Assembly (NCBI RefSeq): GCF_011634895.1
Contig: NZ_SIRR01000008.1
Span: 310,001 to 374,000 of the forward strand
Length of the DNA stretch: 64,000 nucleotides
Source of the DNA: Rheinheimera pleomorphica
Lineage (GTDB): Bacteria > Pseudomonadota > Gammaproteobacteria > Enterobacterales > Alteromonadaceae
Reading direction: 5' to 3'
Below, one piece after another: positions 1 to 8,790 of the stretch; within the stretch, counting starts at the first letter, position 1; each line of letters opens with the position of its first letter. The position numbers and the translations under genes were made by a program. The notes beneath the pieces are model-generated. The model had not been told where the DNA came from and did not search any database. It worked only from the letters and a program-made list of their open reading frames with translations.

Positions 1-1
1 C

Positions 2-769
2 TGCACTTCAGGTTCAGGTAAGCGTGCCACCACAGACGAAAAGATCTGTGTTGAAGTGACCGCTGGCGGCGTTGATACCCTGTCTACCTACCCGGCTGAC
101 GGCGCTACCTCATCATCACTGTACGCAGGTAGCACCGCTTTTGCCTCGTCTGCAATGGAAAATGCCGGCTCAGCAACAGCCAACACCTATTTTATGGGTT
201 TAGCTACTGCAACAGACAGTGGCGCTGCTGGTAAAGTGTGCGTCATTGATCGTGGTACTATTTCATTCCATGACAAGGTGAAAAACTGCGAAAACTCAGG
301 CGGTGTTGGCGCTGTTATTATCAATAACGAAGCCGGTATGCTGTATGGCACTTTAGGTGAAGGCACAGCTAATACTACATCTATCCCGGCAGTAGGTGCT
401 GCACAGGAAGACCGTTCAGCGCTGTTAGCGGCCAGCACGATGACCGTCACCATCGAAAGCAGCGACTACGGCTATATGAGCGGTACCTCAATGGCCACAC
501 CTGCCGTAGCCGGTGTAGCGGCACTGGTATGGTCAAACTTCCCAAGCTGTAGCGGTACTGAAATTCGTAACGCGTTAAAAGCCACAGCACAGGATGCTGG
601 TGCTGCCGGTAAAGACGTGTACTTTGGCTATGGTATTGTTAAAGCTAAAGCGGCATACGACTATCTGAGCGTTAACGGCTGTACAGGCTCTGGCGGTGGT
701 GACACCGGTGGCGACACTGGTGGTGATACCGGCGGCAGCTGTAAAGGCGGCCCGAGAAAATGCGGTTAA
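2..769 (+). CDS. Subtilisin-like S8 serine protease, C-terminal part (5' end outside window)
   Basis: The open frame is already running at the window edge, so only the last 255 residues are visible. A protease-associated (PA) domain sits in the first half (around VCVIDRGTISFHDKV). The catalytic serine motif GTSMATPAVAGVAAL follows, with the Ser codon at 488-490. The catalytic Asp and His must lie upstream of the window. The protein ends in a GGDTGGDTGGDTGG linker and a short Cys-containing tail (SCKGGPRKCG). Family knowledge says this is a secreted endopeptidase made with signal and propeptide, neither of which is visible. A good terminator follows 15 bases after the stop. Confidence 0.9.
   Translation, partial: CTSGSGKRATTDEKICVEVTAGGVDTLSTYPADGATSSSLYAGSTAFASSAMENAGSATANTYFMGLATATDSGAAGKVCVIDRGTISFHDKVKNCENSGGVGAVIINNEAGMLYGTLGEGTANTTSIPAVGAAQEDRSALLAASTMTVTIESSDYGYMSGTSMATPAVAGVAALVWSNFPSCSGTEIRNALKATAQDAGAAGKDVYFGYGIVKAKAAYDYLSVNGCTGSGGGDTGGDTGGDTGGSCKGGPRKCG
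695..730 (+). repeat. Three 12-bp tandem units encoding GGDT linker
   Basis: Three near-identical units (ggtggtgacacc, ggtggcgacact, ggtggtgatacc) encode GGDT three times in the protease C-terminus. The differences are synonymous, which points to selection for the flexible peptide linker between the catalytic domain and the Cys-containing tail. Confidence 0.85.
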
Positions 770-784
770 TTTGTTAAGTTGACA

Positions 785-816
785 ACAGCCGGCCCAGTGC
801 CGGCTGTTTTGTTTTT
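785..816 (+). terminator. Rho-independent terminator of the S8 protease gene
   Basis: A 9-bp perfect stem (acagccggc / gccggctgt) with a 5-base loop is followed by tttgttttt. It lies just after the protease stop codon. Confidence 0.9.
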
Positions 817-903
817 AACGACTAAATTTGTTAACAAAACAGCTTGAGAACCCGGCTCAGTAGGGTAGACTAAAAGCACGCTAATGCTTTGCCGGCCTTT
901 AAG

Positions 904-1482
904 ATGACCTTACTGCACAACATCAGCCGCACCTTGCAGCGCCGTCGTAACACTACCTGGCACGCGCTGGGGTATGACACCACGGTCAGAGCGGAAACCG
1001 CCGCCGATATTGACGCCATCGCCAACCTGACACGCCACGCCTTTAACAACGAAGCCGAAGTAAAGCTGATCACTAAACTGCGTCAGGCGCAGGATGACTG
1101 CGTCGCCCTGGTTGCCGAGCAACATGGCAAGGTAGTCGGACATATACTGTTTTCACCGGCGACGCTGGAGCATTATCCGGATACCCGCCTCATGGTATTG
1201 GCGCCGATGGCCGTCAGCAATGTGCTGCAGCACCAGGGCATTGGTTCGGCATTAGTCCGCGCCGGGCTGGAGCAGTGCAAAAAAAGGGGCATTCAGGCAG
1301 TAGTGGTGCTTGGGCATCCGGCTTACTACCCCAGGTTTGGTTTTGTACCGGCCAGTGGCTATGGCATCCGTTGCCCGTGGCCGGTGGCAGACGAGGCCTT
1401 TATGTTGCTGGAACTAACCGACGGGGCTGTCAGGGAAAAAACCGGCCAGGTGCTGTACCACCCGGCGTTTGCTGAACTTTAA
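904..1482 (+). CDS. GNAT family N-acetyltransferase (YhbS-like)
   Basis: The predicted protein has 192 residues. The acetyltransferase fold starts near TVRAETAADIDAIANLTRHAF and includes the acetyl-CoA binding motif region VSNVLQHQGIGSALVRAGL, then VVLGHPAYYPRFGF, typical of YhbS-type GNAT proteins. The substrate cannot be predicted. ATG 904 is chosen over an upstream TTG at 889, but neither has a clear ribosome binding site. An arginine-rich stretch (RTLQRRR) precedes the domain, so the true start is uncertain. The gene stands alone between a terminator and the toxin locus. Confidence 0.85.
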   Translation: MTLLHNISRTLQRRRNTTWHALGYDTTVRAETAADIDAIANLTRHAFNNEAEVKLITKLRQAQDDCVALVAEQHGKVVGHILFSPATLEHYPDTRLMVLAPMAVSNVLQHQGIGSALVRAGLEQCKKRGIQAVVVLGHPAYYPRFGFVPASGYGIRCPWPVADEAFMLLELTDGAVREKTGQVLYHPAFAEL

Positions 1483-1528
1483 TCGCTCTCTTATCCGCTT
1501 GATGACTATCACCGATACGAATTCCGGG

Positions 1529-1557
1529 TTGACAACGTTCACCATAGTCACGAAAAT
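1529..1557 (+). promoter_or_regulatory. Candidate sigma-70 promoter for the toxin/immunity locus
   Basis: A perfect -35 box TTGACA (1529-1534) is followed after 17 bases by GAAAAT (1552-1557), a weak -10 match. It lies about 50 bases upstream of the toxin start codon. Prediction from sequence only. Confidence 0.35.
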
Positions 1558-1608
1558 TCACACCCAATTACCCACACATTAACTTTTAATTCAAAATAAG
1601 GTCGCAGG

Positions 1609-2613
1609 ATGCCAGACCGTCAGTACGATGGCGTATTACTGGAAGATAAGTGGGGCAAAACCTATTTGTGCAGCACCAGTTTATTAGCCAGAGTTGATTT
1701 AGGTGAAGATTACGTAACATGGGTTCACGACAGAGTTTTTGGTTGTTATTTTCTGCACGATTTAGTACCGCACTGGAATTTACGCCAAATCTGGGCAGAC
1801 ATATATCAACATGCCAAGCCCTGGGCTTTTGATTTATCGACATTTACTGATTTTCAGTTGCGTGATGCACTGCTTGACATCTTCGCCGCGGATGAAATGC
1901 GTATTTGGCAACTAACCGAAGGCTGGGGTGCACCACCAGAAGACAATGGCATAGGCGACGGCGGCTTAGCACCAGAAACTAGCAGCTCGGCCCTTGCACC
2001 CGCCCGCAAAAAAGCGCTTAAACCCGGTGGCGGTGTTACACCCACAGATAGCGCTAATGCCACAACGGCAGCGCATAGCAGTACAGATACGTCAGCTAGT
2101 TCCGCGCCGGCAACGCAAAATGTAACCGAGCGTTTTGGTGACAACGAAGCTGTGTGGGTAATAGATGAGCAAGGCCGTCCGCTCTCGGTAACTGCCACGT
2201 TAACCAGCACGTATAGTGAAGCCCGCACATCACAGGAAAAGCAGCATCAACGCACCGTAGGTGGTGATGCCCGCTTAAGCTCTGATGATGGCGGTCATAT
2301 TATCGGCCACCGTTTTATGAGCGACCAGGGCTTAAAGAACCTGTTTCCGCAAGATGCTAACTTAAACCGCGGCGCGTATAAATCGATGGAAAATGAGTGG
2401 GAAGACTGGACCAAAGAGGGTTATGAGGTCCGGTTAACGGTCGAATTAGATCCGCCCGGTGCCGAAAGACCAGATAACGTTATTGCAGAGTATAATGTCT
2501 ACGACAAAAATACAGGCAAACGAGTTTTCAGGCGCCGTCATGAATTCAACAATCAGCGTGGTGAAACTTTTGAGCGTGTTGCCCGTAAAGATATGCAGGA
2601 TTACAGAGGTTAA
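1609..2613 (+). CDS. Polymorphic-toxin type DNA/RNA non-specific endonuclease
   Basis: The 334-residue protein ends in a domain resembling Endonuclea_NS_2 (the toxin branch of non-specific nucleases). DDGGHIIGHRF at 226-236 carries the presumed catalytic His230. NLFPQDANLNRGAYKSMENEW at 244-264 supplies the conserved Asn/Arg and ENEW signatures. Residues 1-110 form an unrecognised N-terminal domain, and about 125-170 is a Ser/Thr/Ala/Pro linker. No signal peptide, PAAR, RHS, LXG or filamentous-hemagglutinin region is visible, so the delivery route is unknown (possibly a type VI secretion cargo). A 1-base gap to the next gene fits a toxin/immunity pair. The nuclease call is strong; its use against other cells is inference. 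Confidence 0.8.
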   Translation: MPDRQYDGVLLEDKWGKTYLCSTSLLARVDLGEDYVTWVHDRVFGCYFLHDLVPHWNLRQIWADIYQHAKPWAFDLSTFTDFQLRDALLDIFAADEMRIWQLTEGWGAPPEDNGIGDGGLAPETSSSALAPARKKALKPGGGVTPTDSANATTAAHSSTDTSASSAPATQNVTERFGDNEAVWVIDEQGRPLSVTATLTSTYSEARTSQEKQHQRTVGGDARLSSDDGGHIIGHRFMSDQGLKNLFPQDANLNRGAYKSMENEWEDWTKEGYEVRLTVELDPPGAERPDNVIAEYNVYDKNTGKRVFRRRHEFNNQRGETFERVARKDMQDYRG

Positions 2614-2614
2614 A

Positions 2615-3007
2615 ATGAATATTGATCCAAAATACTTCGATGATTTAAGAAATTTAGTTTTACGCTGTCAGGATGTTTTGGAAGAGCCAGCCTGGAATGC
2701 TCTTGCATTTGTATTTGATATCACAGAAGGGCATATGGCTAATTCTGGCTTCATATATGTTGATGATGACATTATTCCTGCCGCAGCTGGAATAAAGGGC
2801 GAACCAATGGCGCTAAATCAGAAAATCCGCGAATTCCAAAATGCCATATTCGAAGCCTGCGGCCATAAATTTGTGCAGCTGCTTATCCAAATGAACTCAG
2901 CCGGAAAAATTCATATCGACTTCGAGTTTGATAACCCCAAGCGCTGGAATATGGGCCCGGCTAATTACCGCGCTATGCGTGAGCAACTGCGCCCGGTATT
3001 TAATTGA
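2615..3007 (+). CDS. Presumed immunity protein of the nuclease toxin
   Basis: This 130-residue acidic protein starts at ATG 2615, one base after the toxin stop, with agaggt of the toxin end as ribosome binding site. It has no signal peptide or membrane segment. The C-terminal stretch SAGKIHIDFEFDNPKRWN recalls the YezG-like (DUF600) immunity family that accompanies nuclease toxins, but the match is from memory and loose. Its tight coupling and acidic character fit a cytoplasmic inhibitor that neutralises the nuclease in the producer. The open frame extends upstream inside the toxin gene; that extension is not considered coding. Confidence 0.65.
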   Translation: MNIDPKYFDDLRNLVLRCQDVLEEPAWNALAFVFDITEGHMANSGFIYVDDDIIPAAAGIKGEPMALNQKIREFQNAIFEACGHKFVQLLIQMNSAGKIHIDFEFDNPKRWNMGPANYRAMREQLRPVFN

Positions 3008-3018
3008 TCGCAACGGTA

Positions 3019-3306
3019 ATGACCATAAACCTGACACAAGCAAAAGCTGAACTTAAGCTATGGCAACAGCAGGGTAAAAACCTGCTGGCGCTGGTTAAAC
3101 TACAGCATAGTAAACCCGGCTTTAGCCTGTACATCCCCGGCTACCGCTGCAACAACTGGTATCGGTTGAGTAACCGGTACTACTGCAACCAGCAAGCGGC
3201 GCTTGCAGCTTACGGTAAATTACTGGATTCACTAAGCGCCGACATTTGCAACACAGAGAGCTCATCAAAACGATCAACACACATTAGCAGTGAAGCAGCG
3301 GCCTAA
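3019..3306 (+). CDS. Hypothetical 95-residue protein in toxin locus
   Basis: This small protein begins at ATG 3019, 11 bases after the immunity gene stop (an upstream TTG at 3004 is less likely). It has a basic, aromatic-rich core (PGFSLYIPGYRCNNWYRLSN) and no predicted membrane segment. I do not recognise the family. Its place directly behind the presumed immunity gene suggests co-transcription, possibly as an accessory or second immunity gene. The ribosome binding site is weak. Confidence 0.55.
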   Translation: MTINLTQAKAELKLWQQQGKNLLALVKLQHSKPGFSLYIPGYRCNNWYRLSNRYYCNQQAALAAYGKLLDSLSADICNTESSSKRSTHISSEAAA

Positions 3307-3369
3307 CCTAGTAACCGCACCAAATCAGTAACTGTGTACAGCAAACAACATTGAAGTGATATACCAATT

Positions 3370-4506
3370 ATGCAAACGAATACCGAACCAAGCTTAACCA
3401 TATTGCTGGACCAGCTTAACAACGCTCTGGCGCAAGAAGTGCCAGAGGCGTTGGGTACACTGCTTAAAGACAATGCGCATTGTCGTATCTATAACATAGG
3501 GCTGTATTATTGCGCAGGCAGTTGGAGCTATTGCCTTCCTACTCTGGCCAGTGAAGCAGGTTTAGAAAAAGTAGCCCGCGCTTATGCTGTGCACTCCATG
3601 CTAGCGGTTGATGATATTAAGCAGCAATTACGCTGGAGCCCGTGTGACTCACCTCATCATAGTGATACTTCGCTGGAAAGCATGATGCCAATGACACAAC
3701 AGGTTCTGGAATCGTTATCAATGTATTGTGATGAGCTTGACGACTACAGTAATGACTATTTCGACGAAACCGATACTGAAACAGAGCAGATCCACAACCG
3801 TATACACGCTAGGGTTATCAACGAGCTTAAAAAGGCCGTAACTCAGCCTGCTATGCGGGATTATATTCAGCAAGGTGGTTTAATCACCTTACAGGCAGGT
3901 GACCAAAGCCACGAGTGCTTTCTGGCAGATGTCGCCGCTATTATGGGCGAGGCTGCACATAAACGCGTTGAACATGAGATCAGCATAGCCAGTGAGCTGT
4001 TTGCAAAAGAGTACGCTTTGCAACAAGCGATGACTGAGGAACAGCTAGCGCAGTTGGAAGCAACGACGCTATCCGTTGCCGATTTTCAGCCAGATATTGA
4101 TCGCTTTAAACCAGCATTTGTTGAATGCGATGGCGGTGTATACCTGGCTAAAGAGCAGTATTTGCCCGCTTATACAGATTCAGAACAGGAAGCACTGTAC
4201 AACAGATTCTCGTTATGGGATTTGCTGCAATCATCAGAGCACTTTGACGAAATTTACCGTAAATTTGGTGGCTTAACCGGCAAAGCTCCTGCCAAGGAAG
4301 ATCTACTACCTACGATCGCGCTGGCATTTGCGACTAAACTGAAGACGCTGTTACAGAACACGTTTCCAAACCGCCGTTTTAAGGTTTACATTTGTGTCAG
4401 CCGGATGGCGCTCAGCCGCATTGCATTTTGTACCGAGCGCAATGACGGTTATGATTTTCATATCACAACGGATGACGTTTTGCCCGGTGTGCAGACCATT
4501 ATCTGA
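3370..4506 (+). CDS. DUF4303-like protein in toxin locus
   Basis: The 378-residue protein lacks signal and membrane segments. Its first 120 residues (around IYNIGLYYCAGSWSYCLPTL and LRWSPCDSPHH) resemble the DUF4303 family, often seen near toxins as a cytoplasmic accessory or immunity protein. The middle is acidic and Glu/Asp rich. The C-terminus (FKVYICVSRMALSRIAF) is a separate unrecognised segment. It lies 63 bases downstream of the 95-residue gene in the same direction. A role as a further immunity gene is an inference. Confidence 0.5.
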   Translation: MQTNTEPSLTILLDQLNNALAQEVPEALGTLLKDNAHCRIYNIGLYYCAGSWSYCLPTLASEAGLEKVARAYAVHSMLAVDDIKQQLRWSPCDSPHHSDTSLESMMPMTQQVLESLSMYCDELDDYSNDYFDETDTETEQIHNRIHARVINELKKAVTQPAMRDYIQQGGLITLQAGDQSHECFLADVAAIMGEAAHKRVEHEISIASELFAKEYALQQAMTEEQLAQLEATTLSVADFQPDIDRFKPAFVECDGGVYLAKEQYLPAYTDSEQEALYNRFSLWDLLQSSEHFDEIYRKFGGLTGKAPAKEDLLPTIALAFATKLKTLLQNTFPNRRFKVYICVSRMALSRIAFCTERNDGYDFHITTDDVLPGVQTII

Positions 4507-4532
4507 GCAACAACCAATCTGTGTTACGCAGC

Positions 4533-4560
4533 GGGCCTGGCAGCTATGACGCCCAGGCCT
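4533..4560. terminator. Hairpin between convergent genes
   Basis: A 7-bp stem (ggcctgg / ccaggcc) with a 12-base loop lies between the DUF4303-like gene and the converging Lon-like gene. There is no T tract on either side, so termination is only suggested by position. Confidence 0.3.
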
Positions 4561-4574
4561 GTGCTGTATCCCCG

Positions 4575-6968
4575 CTAATCTTCATCCATAGCGCCGTTGA
4601 CTATCTCGGCAATTTCCGCCAGCCGCACCAGAGCGCGCCCGTTAACAGACTTCTTCGGATACTGGCCGCGGCTGTTCTTTTCGCCAGCCTCAACACCGGT
4701 AAGCAAGGTTAAGGCTTCATCAACGGTTTTAACCACATAAATATGGAATTTATGCTGCTTTACCGCGCTGATAACCTCGTCATTCAACACCAGGTTTAAC
4801 TGATTGCTGGCCGGAATAATTACGCCCTGCTCGCCAGTTAAGCCGCGGCTCTGGCATAAGCGGAAGTAACCTTCAATTTTTTCGTTTACACCGCCGATGG
4901 CCTGTACCTGACCATGTTGGTTTATCGAGCCAGTTACTGCCAGGCTTTGCTTAATCGGCATATCGGTAATGGCCGATAGCAAGGCGCAGACTTCAGCCAG
5001 TGACGCGCTGTCACCATCGATATGGCCGTAGCTTTGTTCCATCGCAATGTTGGCCGACAACGTCAGCGGAAACTCGCGGGCATACTTGGCCCCCAGATAA
5101 CCGGTCAGCAGCAACACCCCTTTGGAGTGAATGGCTTTGCCCAGCTCCACTTCGCGCTCTATGTCCACCACCCCACTGGAGCCGGCAAACACCGTGGCGC
5201 TAATGCGCGCCGGCGTACCAAAGGCAGTGTCACCAATTTCCAGCACCGTCAGACCATTAATTTTACCCACGGCCAGGCCGTCGGTATCAATTAAAATCTG
5301 GCCTTCCTGAATATCTTCCAAAAAGCCTTCGCTAATGCGCCCGGTACGGTGCTGTTTGCCTTTTAGCGCCTGCTGAATATGTTCGGCAGATAAACTGCTG
5401 CTATGCTGCTGACCGGCGTAATAGCAGGCTTCGCGCACCAATTCCAGTACATCAGCAAAGCGGGCCGATAATTTACGCTGATGCTCGGCCTGGCGAAAAC
5501 TAAAGTTAAGCAGTTGCTTCAGGCCGCTGGCGGTCAGCTCATCGATATTCAACAGCCGCATTTGCTCGCGGATTTGCATCGCCATATAACTTACTGTCTC
5601 AGCGTTATAGGGCAGATAGTGCTCAAAATCAGCCAGCACCCGGAACAGTTCGTTAAACTCGTCATCGACATCCTGGATCAGGTAATACAGGTCACGTGAG
5701 CCAAGCAGCACCACTTTCACATTCAGCGGGATCGCTTTGGGTGTAATAATGGTGGAGTTAGTTACCGCATGCTCTGATAACGTATCAATCAGCAGCTCGC
5801 CGGATTTCAGCGCCAGTTTAAGGGCATCCCACAGCTGCGGCTGGGTTAGCAGCCGGTCGGCATCAAGAATAAGGTAACCACCGTTAGCGCGGTGTAAGGC
5901 GCCGGGACGGATCATCCGGTAATTGGTGTATAACGAACCACTGTTCGAGTTGTACTCTACCCGGCCAAACAAATTGCCGTAGCTGGGGCTGGGTTCAAAA
6001 ATAATCGGCGCACCCGACATGCTCTCATAATGCACCAGCACATTGGGCACAAATTCTTCGATAAAAATTTCGCGGTTATCGCTTTCTTCCTGTTTTTCGC
6101 TGTCAGACTCATCCGGCATCAGTTCCAGTACGGCTTTTACCAGATGGCTGCGCATTTCACGGATATAACGCAGTACACCAAGCTCAGCGGCATAATCATG
6201 CTCCAGCTGTTTTAACAGTGGCTTAATTGCCTGCTCTATGGTGTCTTTTCGAAGCGCGCGCAGGCTTTCCGACAGCTCGCGTTTCCACTGTGGCAGCTCC
6301 AGCAATTGCTCATTTAAAATGGTTTCCAGCTCACCCACCAAACCATAAAAAAATTGCCGCTGCTCTTCGGTTAGCTTACTAAACTCCTGATCATCCAGCG
6401 GTTTACCATCAATTATTGGCGAAAAGCTCACCGCGCCGTTTTCTTCATACAGCACGACGTTTTTTTCCAGTGCCTTTTTCTCTACCAGCTCTATTGCCAG
6501 CTCGTATTTATCGTCAAAGGCGCGGGCAATGGCTTTCTTTTTGCGTTGGTAACCCGGGTTATCAAAAGCGGCCGGAAAGGTATCCAGCAGCTCGTCTATT
6601 AACGCCTCAATTTTTTTAACCAGTACCTTGCCTTCGCCCGGCAGTAAGCGCAGCGTGTTCGGCACCCGCTCATCATCAAAGTTATTTAAGTAGCACCACT
6701 CTTCCGGCGTGGCTTTTTCGCTGGCCGCCTGTTGCAGAATATCCTGCACCAGCGTAAAGCGGCCTAATGCAGGCTCTCCCATCACGTACAGGTTGTAACC
6801 GGGCATATCCATGCCAATGGCAAACGCCAGTGCCGATTTCGCCCTGTCCTGGCCAATAAAGGCCGGGATCAGTTGCTGCACGTCCAGCGCCTGCTTAATC
6901 AGCTTGTTATCCAGATTCGGCCCAAGCTGCTGTACTGTTAATGCCAGTGGATGTGGGTGTTGGGTCAT
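4575..6968 (-). CDS. Lon-related ATP-dependent protease with AAA_32 domain (LonH/YcbZ type)
   Basis: The 797-residue protein begins with an AAA-type region carrying FIGQDRAKSALAFAIGM (about 39-55) and a degenerate P-loop segment (VMGEPALGRFTLVQDIL). The C-terminal S16 peptidase domain contains HIDGDSASLAE with catalytic Ser654 and GGVNEKIEGYF with Lys697, the 43-residue spacing of Lon-family Ser-Lys dyads. Length and order match the YcbZ/LonH group found beside classic Lon in gammaproteobacteria. It probably degrades damaged or regulatory proteins in the cytoplasm, but its substrates are not known. It converges on the toxin locus and is divergent from the small gene at 7114. Confidence 0.92.
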   Translation of the reverse strand: MTQHPHPLALTVQQLGPNLDNKLIKQALDVQQLIPAFIGQDRAKSALAFAIGMDMPGYNLYVMGEPALGRFTLVQDILQQAASEKATPEEWCYLNNFDDERVPNTLRLLPGEGKVLVKKIEALIDELLDTFPAAFDNPGYQRKKKAIARAFDDKYELAIELVEKKALEKNVVLYEENGAVSFSPIIDGKPLDDQEFSKLTEEQRQFFYGLVGELETILNEQLLELPQWKRELSESLRALRKDTIEQAIKPLLKQLEHDYAAELGVLRYIREMRSHLVKAVLELMPDESDSEKQEESDNREIFIEEFVPNVLVHYESMSGAPIIFEPSPSYGNLFGRVEYNSNSGSLYTNYRMIRPGALHRANGGYLILDADRLLTQPQLWDALKLALKSGELLIDTLSEHAVTNSTIITPKAIPLNVKVVLLGSRDLYYLIQDVDDEFNELFRVLADFEHYLPYNAETVSYMAMQIREQMRLLNIDELTASGLKQLLNFSFRQAEHQRKLSARFADVLELVREACYYAGQQHSSSLSAEHIQQALKGKQHRTGRISEGFLEDIQEGQILIDTDGLAVGKINGLTVLEIGDTAFGTPARISATVFAGSSGVVDIEREVELGKAIHSKGVLLLTGYLGAKYAREFPLTLSANIAMEQSYGHIDGDSASLAEVCALLSAITDMPIKQSLAVTGSINQHGQVQAIGGVNEKIEGYFRLCQSRGLTGEQGVIIPASNQLNLVLNDEVISAVKQHKFHIYVVKTVDEALTLLTGVEAGEKNSRGQYPKKSVNGRALVRLAEIAEIVNGAMDED

Positions 6969-7113
6969 GTATTACCTATGCAAAACCTGCAGTTATTGCG
7001 GCTATACTAGCAAAAAGCAGCAACCCTGTGCGGCAATTTCGCTGTTTGATTAAAGAAATCCCCCCGACTGTCGATACAGTGTGCAACAAGGCAAACAGTA
7101 CACGGGGCCAATC

Positions 7114-7389
7114 ATGAACGAGACTTACCGCTTACAGAAGATCCGCAATCTGGGCGTACGCCTGCAAGAGCTTGAATTACTGGCGTTAACGCCGGGTAAA
7201 TCTTACACCAGTGCCGCCCTGAACTTCTTGTTTGCCGATCACGAACTGGAGCGCCCGGCCGGCTTAGGGCTGGAGCATACGTTAAAAACCCTCGGTGAAG
7301 CCATTATGGCCAAACGCAAAGTACGCTTTTCGCAACTGGATGCCGACGCCGTCATCGACTTTTTCTGCCGGCTGTACCGGGTCCATTAA
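7114..7389 (+). CDS. Hypothetical 91-residue cytoplasmic protein
   Basis: The ATG at 7114 is chosen over an upstream GTG at 7081 that would add a poorly structured leader. The protein (starting MNETYRLQKIRNLGVRLQEL) looks alpha-helical, with no signal peptide or membrane helix. I do not recognise a family. It is divergent from the Lon-like gene, and the following 150 bases hold a G+C hairpin (7408-7430) without a T tract. Confidence 0.55.
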   Translation: MNETYRLQKIRNLGVRLQELELLALTPGKSYTSAALNFLFADHELERPAGLGLEHTLKTLGEAIMAKRKVRFSQLDADAVIDFFCRLYRVH

Positions 7390-7540
7390 ACCGCCTTCCC
7401 CCGCGCCGCGTTTTGTCCCGAACGCGGCAGCAACCCGATGCAAAACCTGGTCTTAATGTGCTGCTATTGCAGTTGCAGTGAAATATTCCCAGCCGCTTAC
7501 CGTTCTTATAGTGCAATCAAAGCAACGATGAGCGTTCACC

Positions 7541-8143
7541 ATGCAGTTGGTTTTTTCCTTTTATCAGCGCGCCGTACAGGCAAGCCAGCAGCTGTCAGGC
7601 CTGGCACCTTTGCTGTTGCGGCTTTATCTGGCACCGGTGTTATTGCAGGCCGGCTGGAATAAATATCAGCATTTTGATGCCACCACGGCTTGGTTTGGTA
7701 ATACCGACTGGGGCCTGGGCTTGCCACTGCCTGCTGCTTTAGCCGCGCTGGCGATAGCGGCAGAAACGCTGGGGGCAGCATTACTGTTGTTGGGCCTGTT
7801 TACCCGGTTGGTTAGCATACCGTTAATGATTACCATGCTGGTGGCAATCTTCGCAGTACACTGGCCTAACGGCTGGTTGGCGATTGCCGATAGCAGCAGC
7901 TGGTTGGCTAATCAGCGCGTGTTAGACGCAGCGGAGCAGCTCAGTACAGCGAAAAGCCTGCTACAACAACACGGCAATTATGACTGGCTAACGGCTAATG
8001 GCAACATCGTGATACTGAACAACGGCATTGAATTTGCCGCGACCTATTTTGTCATGTTACTCAGCCTGTTTTTTAGTGGCGGCGGTCGCTACACCAGTTT
8101 GGATCATTTCCTGCACCGCCGTTTGATCGCCGGAGTACGCTAA
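7541..8143 (+). CDS. DoxX/MauE-like inner membrane protein
   Basis: The 200-residue protein has about four hydrophobic helices and the DoxX signature pattern (LLRLYLAPVLLQAGWNKYQHF, then GLGLPLPAALAALAIAAETLGAALLL). DoxX proteins are small integral membrane proteins linked to redox or oxidative stress; their reaction is poorly defined. The stop codon overlaps the next start (TAATG), so it is translationally coupled to the ECF sigma factor. This points to a shared stress role. Confidence 0.85.
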   Translation: MQLVFSFYQRAVQASQQLSGLAPLLLRLYLAPVLLQAGWNKYQHFDATTAWFGNTDWGLGLPLPAALAALAIAAETLGAALLLLGLFTRLVSIPLMITMLVAIFAVHWPNGWLAIADSSSWLANQRVLDAAEQLSTAKSLLQQHGNYDWLTANGNIVILNNGIEFAATYFVMLLSLFFSGGGRYTSLDHFLHRRLIAGVR

Positions 8144-8790
8144 TGGCCAGCATTCATTTTTTGCCAACACCGGCAAATCAGGCTAGGCTAACGCACAACA
8201 ATGCCACAGACACCTCAATAGCCACTAAGCCAGCCCCTATGAGCGAGCCACAATACAGCAGCGCCGCAGTCTTTCAGTTGCAAGACAGTAAACAACGCCG
8301 CTATGAACAGCTGGTAAAACACTACCATGCTGATCTGTACCGTTATGGCTACTGGCTGTGTAAAGACGCCGATATTGCGCAGGATTTGGTACAGGAAACC
8401 TTTTTGCGGGCCTGGAAAAGCCTGGACAGCCTGCTGGATGCCAGTGCCGCCAAAGCCTGGCTTATTACCATACTACGACGCGAGAATGCCCGCCGTTTTG
8501 AGCGTAAGCAATTTGACTATGATGATGCCGCCGAGCAAGACAGCCTGCCTGATACCGGTCAGCGTAGTGCAGAGCAAGATTACGACAATGCTAAATTGCG
8601 CAGCCATATTGCCGCCCTGCCGCTGGAATACCGCGAGCCTTTGATATTGCAGGCGCTGGTCGGTTTTAACAGCGATGAAATTGCCAGCCTGCTGCAACTG
8701 AATGTGAATACCGTCAATACCCGGCTGTTCCGCGCCCGTAAACTGCTGCGCAACCAGCTGGAATTAATAGGGGAACCCTGCCATGGATAA
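8143..8790 (+). CDS. ECF-type RNA polymerase sigma factor
   Basis: The 215-residue protein has sigma region 2 (RYGYWLCKDADIAQDLVQET, DNA melting and -10 recognition) and a C-terminal region 4 helix-turn-helix (FNSDEIASLLQLNVNTVNTR). Region 3 is absent, as in ECF sigma factors. ATG 8143 has ggag seven bases upstream and overlaps the DoxX stop. An internal ATG at 8239 would remove a poorly conserved leader and is an alternative. The next gene encodes a membrane-anchored DUF3379 protein, the likely anti-sigma partner. Confidence 0.9.
   Translation: MASIHFLPTPANQARLTHNNATDTSIATKPAPMSEPQYSSAAVFQLQDSKQRRYEQLVKHYHADLYRYGYWLCKDADIAQDLVQETFLRAWKSLDSLLDASAAKAWLITILRRENARRFERKQFDYDDAAEQDSLPDTGQRSAEQDYDNAKLRSHIAALPLEYREPLILQALVGFNSDEIASLLQLNVNTVNTRLFRARKLLRNQLELIGEPCHG

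Noticed and set aside
2459-2614. N-terminal extension of the immunity protein
   Set aside because: It overlaps the toxin nuclease domain in another frame, while ATG 2615 gives tight coupling.
7438-7662. Open frame overlapping the start of the DoxX gene
   Set aside because: It is out of frame with the clear membrane protein and has no motif or ribosome binding site.
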